64,000 nt of DNA from Nocardioides sp. zg-DK7169 (GCF_013155365.1 NZ_JABJRA010000004.1:1-64000), one strand, 5' to 3'. Shown: positions 8,129-17,733, counted from the stretch's first letter. Made by a program: numbers and translations. The notes: generated by a model from the letters alone, not told the origin.

Positions 8129-9321
8129 CAGGCGGCGCCCTCGGGGTGCAGGCGCAGCAGGGGCTGGCCGGGGGAGACCGGGTCGCCGTCCTCGACGAGC
8201 CACTCCACGACCTGGCCGCCGTGGGCGGCGGTCACCTGGATCCGGTCGCGCAGGCTGGCGACGTCGCCGACGGTGGCACCGGCGTGCAGCGCGCCGAGGT
8301 CGCGGGCCTCGGGGGCGACGTGGAAGGTGCCCTTGGCCGGGGAGACCACCATCCGCCAGGTGGGGCTGGCGCCGAAGTGGCTGGCCTCGCCGTGCTTGTC
8401 ACAGAACGCGCGGGCGTCCTCGAGCTGGTCGGGGGTCTTCAGCGCGAAGGTCTCCACGCCCTTGAGGGCGCGCTTGGCGATGCCGGTCAGGGTGCCGGCC
8501 GGCGGCATCTCCAGGATCCCGGTCACGCCGAGGTCGGCCATGGTCTCCAGGCACAGGTCCCAGCGCACGGGGTTGGCGATCTGCCCGACGAGGCGGCGCA
8601 GCACCTGCTGGCCGTCGTGGACGATCTGGCCGTCCTTGTTGGAGATCAGGCGGGTGCGCGGGTCGTGGACCGAGACCGAGCGGGCCAGCTTCTCAAGGTG
8701 CCCGACCGCGGGGGCCATGTGCTCGGTGTGGAACGCGCCGGCGACGCTCAGCGGCATCAGGCGGGCCTTGGCCGGGCCGTCGGCGCGGAACGCCTCGAGC
8801 TGGGCGAGGGTGCCGGCCGCGACCACCTGGCCGGGGCCGTTGTCGTTGGCCGGGGTCAGGCCGTGCTCGGCGATCTTGGCAAGTACCTCGTCGCGGTCGC
8901 CGCCCAGGACGGCGGTCATCCCGGTCGGGGTCGCCGCGGCAGCGGCGGCCATCGCGTTGCCGCGCTCGCGCACCAGCACCATCGCCTGCTCGGCGGTGAT
9001 CACCCGGGCGCCGGCCGCAGCGGCCAGCTCGCCCACGCTGTGGCCCGCGACCGCACCGATGCGGCTGAACGCGTCGGCCGGGTGGGGGAACAGCTCGAGG
9101 GCGGCGACCAGAGCGGTGGCGACCAGCAGTGGCTGGGCGATCCGGGTGTCGCGGATGGCCTCGGCGTCGGCCTCGGTCCCGTAGTGGGGCAGGTCGATGC
9201 CGGCGACGGTGGAGAGCCAGTCGAACCGCGACGCGAAGGTCGGGTCCTCCAGCCAGGGCCTCAGGAAGCCAGGCGACTGGGCGCCCTGGCCGGGAGCAAC
9301 GATGACGAGCACGCGGACCAC
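8128..9321 (-). CDS. fabD: Malonyl-CoA:ACP transacylase with biotinyl-like C-terminal extension
   Basis: 397 residues. Residues 1 to about 310 are a normal FabD: GQGAQ near the start, the nucleophile Ser95 in GHSVGE and the catalytic His198 in AGAFHTEH. It loads malonyl onto AcpP. Residues 324-397 are extra compared with typical FabD of about 310 residues, and read like the second half of a biotinyl/lipoyl domain (GGQVVEWLVEDGDPV, then PGQPLLRLHPEG). The position of the biotin-accepting EAMKM lysine is occupied by SLRDR, so biotinylation is not expected. First gene of the fab block after fasR; it starts GTG or ATG-like at the frame opening, next to a non-coding 129-bp promoter region. Confidence 0.93.
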   Translation of the reverse strand: MVRVLVIVAPGQGAQSPGFLRPWLEDPTFASRFDWLSTVAGIDLPHYGTEADAEAIRDTRIAQPLLVATALVAALELFPHPADAFSRIGAVAGHSVGELAAAAGARVITAEQAMVLVRERGNAMAAAAAATPTGMTAVLGGDRDEVLAKIAEHGLTPANDNGPGQVVAAGTLAQLEAFRADGPAKARLMPLSVAGAFHTEHMAPAVGHLEKLARSVSVHDPRTRLISNKDGQIVHDGQQVLRRLVGQIANPVRWDLCLETMADLGVTGILEMPPAGTLTGIAKRALKGVETFALKTPDQLEDARAFCDKHGEASHFGASPTWRMVVSPAKGTFHVAPEARDLGALHAGATVGDVASLRDRIQVTAAHGGQVVEWLVEDGDPVSPGQPLLRLHPEGAA

Positions 9322-9380
9322 TCTGCCGGTCCCGGGCCCCGGATTCGGCTCCGCCGCTCACGAAAGTGTCGGGCGCTGTG

Positions 9381-9397
9381 TTGTGGGAACCCTACAA
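9381..9397 (-). promoter_or_regulatory. Candidate operator/promoter of the fab operon
   Basis: The near-palindrome TTGTGGGAACCCTACAA lies about 60 bp upstream of fabD. On the minus strand it contains TAGGGT, a possible -10 box. FasR-type regulators act at this position in streptomycetes, so it is the best candidate FasR site here; that link is inference. Confidence 0.5.
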
Positions 9398-9404
9398 AAA
9401 TCGA

Positions 9405-9421
9405 CGTCGGAGGGGCCGACG
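9405..9421 (-). terminator. Weak hairpin with T run after fasR
   Basis: CGTCGG / CCGACG stem with a five-base loop, followed on the minus strand by GTCGATTTTT. It lies 30 nt past the fasR stop and could separate fasR transcripts from the fab operon. The short stem makes this uncertain. Confidence 0.45.
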
Positions 9422-9450
9422 GGCCCGCTGCGGTCGCCGAGCGGCGTGGA

Positions 9451-10653
9451 TCACTCCTCCGCGGCGGTGCGTCCGGACTGCCGGCCGAGGACGAGGGCGA
9501 TCTCCAGGGTGAAGGCGTCGCGGGGGTCCGCGGGGCTGAAGCCGGTGAGGTCGGCGGCCTGGCGCAGCCGGTAGCGCACGGTGTTGGGGTGCACGAAGAG
9601 CACGCGGGCGGTGCCCTCGATCGAGCCCCCGGCGCCGAAGTACGCCGCGAGGGTCTCGGCGAGCGCGGCGCGGGCCCGGACCAGCGGCAGGTAGACCTCC
9701 TCGACCAGCAGCCGGCGGGCGTGGCCGTCGCCGGCGAGCACCCGCTCGGGGAGCAGCTCGTCGCTCAGCACCGGGCGCGGCGCCTCGGGCCAGCCGGCCG
9801 CGGCGCGGTGCGCGGACAGCGCCGCCCGGGCGGAGGAGTGGGCGTCGGCGAGGTCGTTGACGACCGGCCCGACCACGACCGGGCCGTCGGCGAACAGGTC
9901 GGCGACCGCGCTGGCCCCGACGCGGGGATCGCGCGCGCCGCCGAGCACGACGACCAGCCGCTCGCCCTGCACCGCGCAGAGCGCCTCCATCCCGGCGGCG
10001 CGGGCGGTACGACGTACCTCCTCGAAGAGGTCGGTCTCGGTACGCCGTGCGGGGACGCCGCCCAGGACCACCGCCACGTCGCCGCGGGCCGACCAGCCCA
10101 GCGCGCTCGCCCGCGACAGCATGGCCTCGTCGGTCTCGGCGCGCAGCACCGCGTCGACGACGAGGGCCTCGAGGCGGGCGTCCCAAGCGCCGCGCACCTC
10201 GGCGGCGCGGGCGTAGACCTCGGCGGTGGCGAAGGCGATCTCCCGGGCGTAGCGGGAGACCGCGACGTGGGCGTCGGCGGAGTCCTCGGCGTCGAGCAGG
10301 TCGTCGAGGTTGGACTCCACCACCTCGATCGAGAGCCGGACCAGGTCGACGGTCTGGCGCAGGGTGATGACGCCGGCCAGCGCGCGCGGGGCGGCACCGA
10401 AGATCGAGGCGGCCAGCAGCGAGCCCTCGGGCGCCGGCGTCTCGCCGGGGTCGCGCCGGTACCAGTCCACGAACCCCTTGACGCCGGTCTGCACGATCAC
10501 GCCCACCCAGGAGCGGTCCTCGGCGCTCAGCGCGCGGAACCAGGCGTACTCGGTCTCCATGCGGGCCATCGCGGCGGTGCTCAGCGCGCCGGTCGCCCGC
10601 TGGAGGGCGGCGGTGGCGCGCGGATGGGCGGTGACGGGGACGCGACGGGACAC
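9451..10653 (-). CDS. fasR: PucR/CdaR-type regulator of fatty-acid synthesis (FasR-like)
   Basis: 400 residues. The N-terminus matches the FasR pattern (RATGALSTAAMARM, then YAWFRALSAEDRSWVGVIVQTG). The centre is a GGDEF-like regulatory fold of the CdaR family. The C-terminus, about residues 330-395, is the PucR helix-turn-helix (TARVLFVHPNTVRYRLRQAADLTG). In Streptomyces, FasR is encoded just before fabD and activates the fab operon. The same position and orientation here, 129 bp before fabD, supports the same role. Effector unknown from sequence. Confidence 0.88.
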   Translation of the reverse strand: MSRRVPVTAHPRATAALQRATGALSTAAMARMETEYAWFRALSAEDRSWVGVIVQTGVKGFVDWYRRDPGETPAPEGSLLAASIFGAAPRALAGVITLRQTVDLVRLSIEVVESNLDDLLDAEDSADAHVAVSRYAREIAFATAEVYARAAEVRGAWDARLEALVVDAVLRAETDEAMLSRASALGWSARGDVAVVLGGVPARRTETDLFEEVRRTARAAGMEALCAVQGERLVVVLGGARDPRVGASAVADLFADGPVVVGPVVNDLADAHSSARAALSAHRAAAGWPEAPRPVLSDELLPERVLAGDGHARRLLVEEVYLPLVRARAALAETLAAYFGAGGSIEGTARVLFVHPNTVRYRLRQAADLTGFSPADPRDAFTLEIALVLGRQSGRTAAEE

Positions 10654-10735
10654 GACCCGAGGCTAGACCGCGGCGCGCCGCCGCGGACCCTCCGGTCTGG
10701 TTGAATCGGCAGTCTGGGCAAGCGGCGGGGAGACG

Positions 10736-11698
10736 GTGGTGGCGGTGGTGGTGCAGACGGCGCACGAGGTGCAGTCCGTGACGATCCACGGGCACCGGCG
10801 CGCCTTCGTCAAGGTCGGCACCGGGCCGGTGCTCCTGCTGCTGCACGGGATGGGCTGCGACCACACGACCTGGTCCCCGGTCATCGACGAGCTCGCGCTG
10901 CGCCACACCGTCATCGCCCCGGACCTGCTCGGCCACGGGGCGTCCGACAAGCCGCGCGCCGACTACAGCGTGGGCGGCTACGCGAATGCGATGCGCGACC
11001 TGCTGACGGTGCTCGGCATCAACCGGGTCACCGTGGTCGGGCACAGCCTGGGCGGCGGGGTGGCGATGCAGTTCGCCTACCAGTTCCCCGAGCGCACCGA
11101 GCGCCTCGTGCTGGTCGCCCCCGGTGGCCTGGGCCCCGAGGTCTCACCCCTCGTGCGGGCGGTCACCACGCCCGGGTTCCACCAGGTGATGGGCGTGCTC
11201 ACCCTGCCCGGTATCCGCCACGTCGGCGTCGTCGGCATGCGGATGCTCGCCGGGAGCGGGCTGCCCCAGGCCCGCGACCTCGGCGAGGTCGCCACGATCT
11301 ACGACTCGCTGCGCGACCCGGCCACCCGCCACGCGCTGCGTCACGTGGTCCGCGCGGTCGTCGACTGGCAGGGCCAGATCGTCACGATGGCCGACCGCGC
11401 CTACCTGACCAGCGCGCTGCCGATGGCGGTCGTGTGGGGCCGCGAGGACGCCGTGATCCCGGTGGAGCACGCCGAGCTCGCGGGCCGCCTCGCCCCGGAG
11501 GCCCGGATCGAGGTGATCGAGGACGCTGGGCACTTCCCGCACAAGGACCACCCGGTGCGCTTCGCGCGGATCCTGGCGGACTTCGTCGACGCCACGCCGC
11601 CCGCGACGTACTCCCGGGCGCGCTGGCGCGCCCTGCTCCGCGAGGGCGGTACGCCGGGCGCCGGCCCGCTGCGTGCGGTCGGCGACGGCCCGACCTGA
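10736..11698 (+). CDS. Alpha/beta-fold hydrolase
   Basis: 320 residues. Typical single-domain hydrolase: oxyanion LLHGMGCDHTTW, nucleophile Ser in VVGHSLGGG, acidic residue in WGREDAVIP and catalytic His in DAGHFPHKDHP. No signal peptide, so cytosolic. The substrate cannot be told; lipid esters or a ring-cleavage product are common for this group. GTG start at 10736, about 80 nt from the divergent fasR gene. A TACS-rich tail after residue 295 is not part of the fold. Confidence 0.85.
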   Translation: MVAVVVQTAHEVQSVTIHGHRRAFVKVGTGPVLLLLHGMGCDHTTWSPVIDELALRHTVIAPDLLGHGASDKPRADYSVGGYANAMRDLLTVLGINRVTVVGHSLGGGVAMQFAYQFPERTERLVLVAPGGLGPEVSPLVRAVTTPGFHQVMGVLTLPGIRHVGVVGMRMLAGSGLPQARDLGEVATIYDSLRDPATRHALRHVVRAVVDWQGQIVTMADRAYLTSALPMAVVWGREDAVIPVEHAELAGRLAPEARIEVIEDAGHFPHKDHPVRFARILADFVDATPPATYSRARWRALLREGGTPGAGPLRAVGDGPT

Positions 11699-11739
11699 GC
11701 CCTCCGGACGCGCCGGACGCCTGGACGCGTTGAACGCGA

Positions 11740-11772
11740 CAGGGCCCGCCGCGCGAGGCGCGACGGGCCCTG
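11740..11772. terminator. Bidirectional terminator between the hydrolase and aceE
   Basis: Nine-bp outer stem (CAGGGCCCG / CGGGCCCTG), one mismatch, then a five-bp inner stem (CGCGC / GCGCG) around a GAG loop. It lies between two convergent genes, 42 nt past the hydrolase stop and 34 nt past the aceE stop. Confidence 0.85.
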
Positions 11773-11805
11773 GTCAGGCTGGGTCAGCCAAGGGAGCGGG
11801 ACGCC

Positions 11806-14598
11806 TCAGGCGTCGCCACCCTCCTGCTCGACGTCGGCGACCGCGGTCGGGTCGTCGATGCGGTAGGTCGCGAACGCCTTCTCCACCTGGGCGCGGTCGA
11901 CCTGCCCGGCGTCGGCCAGCGCCTGGAGCGCCTGCACGACGACCGACTGGGCGTCGATGTGGAAGAAGCGACGCGCGGCCGGGCGGGTGTCGGCGAAGCC
12001 GAACCCGTCGGCACCGAGCACCCGGTAGTCCCCGGGGACCCAGCGGGCGATCTGCAGCGGGACCGCACGCATGAAGTCCGACACCGCGACGACCGGGCCC
12101 TCGACATCGACCAGGCGCTCCTCGACGTAGGAGGTGCGCGGGTCGTCGCCGGGGTGCAGCAGGTTCCACTCCTCGGCCGCGACGGCGTCGCGGGCCAGCT
12201 CGTTCCAGGAGGTGACCGACCACAGGTCGGCCTGCACGCCCCAGTCCTCGCGCAGGATCCGCGCGGCGTCCTCGATCCACGGGTAGCCCACGCCGGAGCC
12301 CATCAGCGTCACCCGCGGGCCCTCGCCCTCGGCCTTCGCCGTCTGGTGCATGCCCTTGAGGATGCCCTCGATGTCGACGTCGGCCGGTTCGGCCGGCTGG
12401 GCGATCGGCTCGTTGTAGACGGTCACGTAGTAGATGACGTTCTCGCCGTTGCCCTCGGGCCCGCCGGTGCCGTACATCCGCTCGAGACCGTTCTGCATGA
12501 TGTGCGCGATCTCGTAGGCGTGCGCCGGGTCGTAGTGCACCACCGCCGGGTTGGTCGCGGCCAGCAGCGGGGAGTGGCCGTCGGCGTGCTGGAGGCCCTC
12601 GCCGGTGAGCGTGGTGCGACCGGCGGTGGCGCCGATCAGGAAGCCGCGCGCGAGCTGGTCGGCCATCGCCCAGATCGAGTCGCCGGTGCGCTGGAACCCG
12701 AACATCGAGTAGAAGATGTAGAACGGGATCATCGGCTCGCCATGGGTCGAGTACGCCGACCCCGCGGCGGTGGCCGAGGCCACGGCGCCGGCCTCCGAGA
12801 TGCCCTCGTGGAGCATCTGGCCCTGCTTGGACTCCTTGTAGGAGAGCAACAACTTGCGGTCGACCGACTCGTACTGCTGGCCGGCCGGGTTGTAGACCTT
12901 CGCGCTAGGGAACATCGCGTCCATGCCGAAGGTGCGGTACTCGTCCGGGGCGATCGGCACGAGGCGCTTGCCGATCTCCGGGTCGCGCATCCATTCCTTG
13001 AGCAGGCGGACCACGGCCATGGTGGAGGCGATCTTGTTCTTGCCGCCGCCCTGCTTGAGGTCCTTGTACGCCGCGTCGCCGGGCAGCGTCAGCGGCTTGG
13101 CGCGCTGCACGCGGCGCGGCACCGAGCCGCCGAGCTGGCGACGGCGCTCCATCATGTACTCGATCTCGGGGGACTCGGCGCCGGGGTGGAAGAACGGCGC
13201 GGCGCCGGTCTCCTCGTAGGAGCGCTCCAGGTCGCGGTCGGAGATCGGGAGGTAGAGGCGATCGCGGAAGCGCTTGATGTCCTCCGGGGTCAGCTTCTTC
13301 ATCTGGTGGGTGGCGTTCTTGCCCTCGAGGGCGTCGATCGTCCAGCCCTTGACCGTCTTGGCCAGGATCACCGTCGGCTGACCGACGTGCTTGGTCGCGG
13401 CGTCGAACGCGGCGTACACCTTGCGGTAGTCGTGGCCGCCGCGCGGGAGCTTCGCGATCTGGGCGTCGCTCATGTGCTCGACCATCTTGCGCAGCCGCTC
13501 GTCGGCGCCGAAGAAGTGCTCGCGGGTGTAGGCGCCGTCCTCGACCGAATAGGTCTGGAAGTCGCCGTCGGGGGTGTTGTTCATCTGGTTGACCAGGACG
13601 CCGTTGACGTCGCGCGCCAGCAGGTCGTCCCACTCGCGGCCCCAGACGACCTTGATGACGTTCCAGCCGGCGCCGCGGAAGTTGGCCTCCAGCTCCTGGA
13701 TGATCTTGCCGTTGCCGGTGACCGGTCCGTCGAGCTGCTGCAGGTTGCAGTTGACGACCCAGGTGAGGTTGTCGAGCTCCTCGCGGGCGGCGATCCGGAT
13801 GGCGCCGAGGGACTCGGGCTCGGCCATCTCGCCGTCGCCGAGGAACGCCCACACGCGCTGGTCGCTGGTGTCCTTGATGCCGCGGTTGTGCAGGTAGCGG
13901 TTGAACCGCGCCTGGTAGATCGAGTTGATGCCCGTCAGGCCCATGGAGACCGTGGGGAACTCCCAGAAGTCCGGCATCAGGCGCGGGTGCGGGTAGGACG
14001 ACAGCCCGGCGCCGGCCCCGTGCTGGACCTCCTGGCGGAAGCGGTAGAGGCGCTCCTCCTCCAGGCGGCCCTCGAGGAAGGCGCGGGCGTAGATGCCGGG
14101 GGAGGCGTGGCCCTGGAAGTAGATCTGGTCGCCGCCGCCGGGGTGGTCCTTGCCGCGGAAGAAGTGGTTGAAGCCGACCTCGTAGAGGCTCGCGGAGGAC
14201 TGGTAGGTGGCGATGTGCCCGCCGACCTCGAGGCCCTTGCGGTTGGCGCTGGAGACCATCACCGCGGCGTTCCAGCGGATGAACGCGCGGATGCGGCGCT
14301 CGATCTCCTCGTCGCCCGGGAACCACGGCTCACGCTCGGGCGGGATCGTGTTGATGTAGTCGGTGGAGCGCAGGGCGGGCACGCCGACCTGCGTCTCGCG
14401 GGCCCGCTCGAGCAGGCGCAGCATCATGTAGCGGGCGCGCGAACGGCCACGCTCCTCGACGAGGGAGTCGAAGGAGGCGAGCCAGTCCGCGGTCTCGTCG
14501 GGGTCGATGTCCGGCAGCTGGGTCGGCAGTCCCTCGTGGATCACAGAAGGGGTGCTGCCGGAGCGAGTGCCTGAAGGGAAGGGTGTTTCCTCGGTCAC
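11806..14598 (-). CDS. aceE: Pyruvate dehydrogenase E1 component, homodimeric type
   Basis: 930 residues. Decarboxylates pyruvate with thiamine diphosphate and passes acetyl to the E2 lipoyl group, giving acetyl-CoA for the TCA cycle and the nearby fab genes. The ThDP motif runs from [12 protein letters not shown] to [15 protein letters not shown]. Other family blocks are [31 protein letters not shown] text early in the chain and the [17 protein letters not shown] loop in the centre. Length is normal. No E2 or E3 gene is adjacent, as is usual in actinobacteria. A hairpin terminator follows the stop. Confidence 0.97.
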   Translation of the reverse strand: MTEETPFPSGTRSGSTPSVIHEGLPTQLPDIDPDETADWLASFDSLVEERGRSRARYMMLRLLERARETQVGVPALRSTDYINTIPPEREPWFPGDEEIERRIRAFIRWNAAVMVSSANRKGLEVGGHIATYQSSASLYEVGFNHFFRGKDHPGGGDQIYFQGHASPGIYARAFLEGRLEEERLYRFRQEVQHGAGAGLSSYPHPRLMPDFWEFPTVSMGLTGINSIYQARFNRYLHNRGIKDTSDQRVWAFLGDGEMAEPESLGAIRIAAREELDNLTWVVNCNLQQLDGPVTGNGKIIQELEANFRGAGWNVIKVVWGREWDDLLARDVNGVLVNQMNNTPDGDFQTYSVEDGAYTREHFFGADERLRKMVEHMSDAQIAKLPRGGHDYRKVYAAFDAATKHVGQPTVILAKTVKGWTIDALEGKNATHQMKKLTPEDIKRFRDRLYLPISDRDLERSYEETGAAPFFHPGAESPEIEYMMERRRQLGGSVPRRVQRAKPLTLPGDAAYKDLKQGGGKNKIASTMAVVRLLKEWMRDPEIGKRLVPIAPDEYRTFGMDAMFPSAKVYNPAGQQYESVDRKLLLSYKESKQGQMLHEGISEAGAVASATAAGSAYSTHGEPMIPFYIFYSMFGFQRTGDSIWAMADQLARGFLIGATAGRTTLTGEGLQHADGHSPLLAATNPAVVHYDPAHAYEIAHIMQNGLERMYGTGGPEGNGENVIYYVTVYNEPIAQPAEPADVDIEGILKGMHQTAKAEGEGPRVTLMGSGVGYPWIEDAARILREDWGVQADLWSVTSWNELARDAVAAEEWNLLHPGDDPRTSYVEERLVDVEGPVVAVSDFMRAVPLQIARWVPGDYRVLGADGFGFADTRPAARRFFHIDAQSVVVQALQALADAGQVDRAQVEKAFATYRIDDPTAVADVEQEGGDA

Positions 14599-14905
14599 CC
14601 GACCATGTTCCCACGCCGTGGAAGCGCGCGGTATCTACCGCCCAGTAGATGAGGGTGCGGGGTGCGAGAGCCCGTCGGAGCGACGGTTCCGGGAGCCGCG
14701 GACCCTGCCCGCGGGTGGTCGGACGGGCCCCTGGCGGGGGCTGCGAGGGGGCCGGACGGAGACCCGTCGAGGGGTCCTCGGGACGCCGTTCGTCGAGGTC
14801 GTGGCGTGTACCGGCTTGCGCAGCGGCCCCGACTCCGCTGGACTACTCCTCACATCCGGCTTCTCCGACCCCGGAGAGCCCTGTCCACAGATGTTGGAGG
14901 CCTCA
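14599..14905. promoter_or_regulatory. 307-bp divergent intergenic region with an inverted repeat
   Basis: This gap between aceE and the DUF3052 gene must carry promoters for both. The only clear element is ATCTAC-N6-GTAGAT at 14633-14650, 35 bp before aceE, which could be an operator. The rest is GC-rich and no gene is supported in it. Confidence 0.55.
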
Positions 14906-15346
14906 GTGAGTTCGACCGCGGGTGGCGGGTCCACCCAGACAGGCGCCCCCGCCGATCCGGCTGCCCGGCTCGGCTTCAAGGCTGGCATGGTCATTCAGGA
15001 ACTTGGCTGGGACAACGACGCCGACGACGAACTCCGCGTTGCCATCGAGAACGCCCTCGACGCCGACATGGTGGACGGCGACTACGGCAATGTCGTGGAC
15101 GCCGTGCTGCTGTGGTGGCGCGCGGACGACGGCGACCTCGTCGACGGCCTGGTGGATTCCCTGACCGATCTCGTCGGCGGCGGCTCCATCTGGCTGATGA
15201 CCCCGAAGGTCGGCAGGCCGAACGCCGTCGACGCGTCCGACATCGCCGAGGCGGCCCCGATCGCGGGTCTCGCGCAGACCACGACGGCGACCGTCAGCAA
15301 GGACTGGGCGGCGACCCGGCTGGTGGCGCCCAAGACCCCGGCCTGA
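14906..15346 (+). CDS. DUF3052 domain-containing protein
   Basis: 146 residues, acidic and soluble. It carries the DUF3052 core: LGFKAGMVIQELGWDNDAD, the acidic DADMVDGDYGNVVDAVLLWW block, and the end AATRLVAPK. The function is unknown; homologs are usually encoded beside aceE and an AhpE-type peroxiredoxin in actinobacteria, as here. The GTG at 14906 is preferred because GGAGG lies five bases upstream; an ATG at 14891 in frame has no such site. Confidence 0.88.
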   Translation: MSSTAGGGSTQTGAPADPAARLGFKAGMVIQELGWDNDADDELRVAIENALDADMVDGDYGNVVDAVLLWWRADDGDLVDGLVDSLTDLVGGGSIWLMTPKVGRPNAVDASDIAEAAPIAGLAQTTTATVSKDWAATRLVAPKTPA

Positions 15347-15394
15347 CCTGCCGGGCCGTACGTTCCTGACCGCGGCGACCGAAGGAACCGACCT

Positions 15395-17026
15395 GTGCTC
15401 GACACCCTGACGGCCCGGCTCTCCTCCACGGCCACGGCCGCCAGGGTGCTGCTCGGTTCCGGAATCGTCCGCCCGCACTCCCCGGCGGTCCTGCTCGGCC
15501 TGGTCACGACGCTGCGGCGCTGGGGCACCGGGCCGGCAGGCGGGTTCGCGAGCGTCGCGCTGCGCGCACCGGACCGGGTCGCGATCATCGACGACCGCGG
15601 GTCCGTGACGTACGCCGAGCTGCACCGCCGCGCCAACGCGCTGGCGCGCGGCCTGCGCGACCTCGGCGTCGGCGAGGGCGACTCGGTGGCGCTGATGTGC
15701 CGCAACCACCGGGGCTTCGTCGAGGCCACGATCGCGGTCAACCGCCTCGGCGCGGACGCGCTCTACCTCAACACCGCGTTCGCCGGCCCGCAGCTGCGCG
15801 AGGTCCTCGAGCGCGAGCAGCCGGCCGTCCTCGTCCACGACGAGGAGTTCGCCGGTCTCCTGGGTGACGGTGGCCCGGTCCGGGTGACCGCCTGGACCGA
15901 CGAGCCGCCCGCGGACGGCGCCGCGGCCGACCGCCCCACCGTGGACGGCCTGGTCGCCGCGAACCTGGGGGAGGACCTCGAGGCGCCGCGACGCCACGGC
16001 CGCATCGTCATCCTGACCTCGGGCACCACCGGCACCCCGAAGGCCGCGCCCCGGGAGGAGCCCGGGATCGACGCCGCGGTCTCGCTGCTCTCCCGGATGC
16101 CGCTGCGCGAGGGCTGGCGCGCCCACATCGCGGCGCCGCTGTTCCACACGTGGGGCTACGCCCACCTCGCGCTGGCGATGCTGCTGGGCACCACGATCGT
16201 GCTCCGGCGCCGCTTCGACCCCGAGGACGCGCTGCGGACCGTCGCCGACGAGCGCTGCGAGAGCGTCGTGGTCATCCCGGTCATGCTCCAGCGCATCCTG
16301 GCGCTCCCCGAGGACGTGCTCGCGGCGCACGACCTGCCCACGGTGCAGGTGGTGGCCTCGTCGGGCTCGGCGCTGCCCGGCGACCTCGCGCTGAGCTGGA
16401 TGGACCACTTCGGCGACCACCTCTACAACATCTACGGCTCCACCGAGGTCGCCTACGCCTCGATCGCCACGCCCGCCGACCTGCGCGAGGCGCCGACCTC
16501 CGCCGGCCGCCCGCCGTGGGGCACCGTCGTGCGCATCTACGACGAGGAGGGCCGCCCGGTGCCGGCCGGCGCCGCGGGGCGGATCTTCGTGGGCAACACG
16601 ATCCTGTTCGAGGGCTACAGCGGTGGCGGCGGCAAGGACATGATCGACGGCCTGATGGCCACCGGCGACGTCGGCCGCTTCGGCGAGGACGGGCGGCTCT
16701 ACGTCGAGGGACGCGACGACGAGATGGTCGTCAGCGGCGGCGAGAACGTCTTCCCCCGCGAGGTCGAGGACTGCCTGGCGCGCCACGAGGCGGTCCTCGA
16801 GGTGGCCGCGGTCGGCGTCGACGACGACGAGTACGGCAAGCGGCTGGTCGCCTACGTCGTGCTGCGCGACGCCGCGGAGGTGACCGACGTGCAGCTGCGC
16901 GAGTGGGTGAAGGAGAATCTGGCCAGGTTCAAGGTCCCGCGGGAGATCGTCATGCTCGACGAGCTGCCCCGCAACGCCACAGGAAAGGTCCTCAAGCGGG
17001 ACCTGGTCAGGAAGGAGTCGTCGTGA
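15395..17026 (+). CDS. AMP-forming acyl-CoA synthetase (FadD-type)
   Basis: 543 residues. Activates a carboxylic acid, probably a fatty acid, to acyl-AMP and then acyl-CoA. The P-loop-like TSGTTGTPKAAPRE, the IYGSTEV motif, the GRPPWGTVVRIYDEEG segment and the C-terminal lysine region NATGKVLKRDLV are present. A 60-residue N-terminal lead with hydrophobic stretches precedes the fold and may touch the membrane. GTG start at 15395 after GAAGGA. Its stop overlaps the peroxiredoxin start (GTGA), so the two are co-translated. Confidence 0.9.
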   Translation: MLDTLTARLSSTATAARVLLGSGIVRPHSPAVLLGLVTTLRRWGTGPAGGFASVALRAPDRVAIIDDRGSVTYAELHRRANALARGLRDLGVGEGDSVALMCRNHRGFVEATIAVNRLGADALYLNTAFAGPQLREVLEREQPAVLVHDEEFAGLLGDGGPVRVTAWTDEPPADGAAADRPTVDGLVAANLGEDLEAPRRHGRIVILTSGTTGTPKAAPREEPGIDAAVSLLSRMPLREGWRAHIAAPLFHTWGYAHLALAMLLGTTIVLRRRFDPEDALRTVADERCESVVVIPVMLQRILALPEDVLAAHDLPTVQVVASSGSALPGDLALSWMDHFGDHLYNIYGSTEVAYASIATPADLREAPTSAGRPPWGTVVRIYDEEGRPVPAGAAGRIFVGNTILFEGYSGGGGKDMIDGLMATGDVGRFGEDGRLYVEGRDDEMVVSGGENVFPREVEDCLARHEAVLEVAAVGVDDDEYGKRLVAYVVLRDAAEVTDVQLREWVKENLARFKVPREIVMLDELPRNATGKVLKRDLVRKESS

Positions 17027-17508
17027 GCACCGACCAGGAGGGCGTCGCAGGGCTGTCCCTCGGCGGGCTGGCGCCCGACTTCACGCTGCGCGACCAGTTC
17101 GGCCAGGACGTGACGCTCTCGTCCTTCCGCGGCTCCAAGGCCGTGGCGGTGCTGTTCTACCCCTACGCGTTCTCCGGTGTCTGCACCGGCGAGCTCGCGG
17201 GCGTGCGTGACCGCCTCGACGAGTTCCTGACCTTCGACACCGAGATCCTCGCGATCTCCTGCGACCCGATGTTCGCGCTGCGCGCGTTCGCCGACACCGA
17301 GGGCCACAACTTCCCGCTGCTCTCCGACTTCTGGCCGCACGGCGCCGTCAGCCGGGCCTACGACGTCTTCGACGAGCGGATCGGCGCGCCGCGGCGCTCG
17401 TCGTACGTCGTGGACCGCGAGGGCCTGGTGCGCTGGTCGGTGCACAACGCGATGCCCGACGGGCGCGACCTCGACGAGCACCTGCGCCAGCTGCACGCGC
17501 TCACCTGA
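17023..17508 (+). CDS. Peroxiredoxin, AhpE type
   Basis: 161 residues of thioredoxin fold. Reduces peroxides through the peroxidatic Cys54 in YPYAFSGVCTGEL; the catalytic Arg lies in GAPRRSSYVVD. A second Cys (ISCDPMF) is present but is not in the usual resolving position, so it is probably a 1-Cys enzyme like mycobacterial AhpE. GTG start overlaps the upstream stop by four bases, with AAGGAG before it. Coupling to an acyl-CoA synthetase hints at protection against lipid peroxides, which is inference. Confidence 0.9.
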   Translation: MSTDQEGVAGLSLGGLAPDFTLRDQFGQDVTLSSFRGSKAVAVLFYPYAFSGVCTGELAGVRDRLDEFLTFDTEILAISCDPMFALRAFADTEGHNFPLLSDFWPHGAVSRAYDVFDERIGAPRRSSYVVDREGLVRWSVHNAMPDGRDLDEHLRQLHALT

Positions 17509-17617
17509 CGCCGGAGCGCAGGCGCTGGCCCGGAATGGGGTCCCGCGGACTAGACCGCCGGGGCCGATGGGGACGAACCCTCCCGTGGCGGCGGCGGATG
17601 CTCCTAGGATCGGGCGC

Positions 17618-17668
17618 GTCGGACCGCTGGTGACCCGAGACACCGGCGGTCCGACACCCATCTCGGGT
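17618..17668 (+). ncRNA. Structured RNA element: hairpin with possible pseudoknot
   Basis: A 15-bp stem (17618-17632 with 17641-17655, one G-T pair) closes an eight-base loop ACCCGAGA. The complement TCTCGGGT occurs five bases downstream (17661-17668), so the whole loop could pair to form an H-type pseudoknot. It lies 110 nt after the peroxiredoxin stop and 66 nt before tRNA-Val. It may be an unusual terminator or part of a small RNA. Confidence 0.55.
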
Positions 17669-17733
17669 CTCGCCACGCGGCCGCTTCGCGCAGGCCCCGG
17701 CGCCTCGTCTAGTCTGTGCCCGCGGACGTGCAC

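Noticed and set aside
11959..14574. 871-codon antisense frame across aceE
   Set aside because: Produced by the GC-biased third positions of aceE; no domain, no ribosome site.
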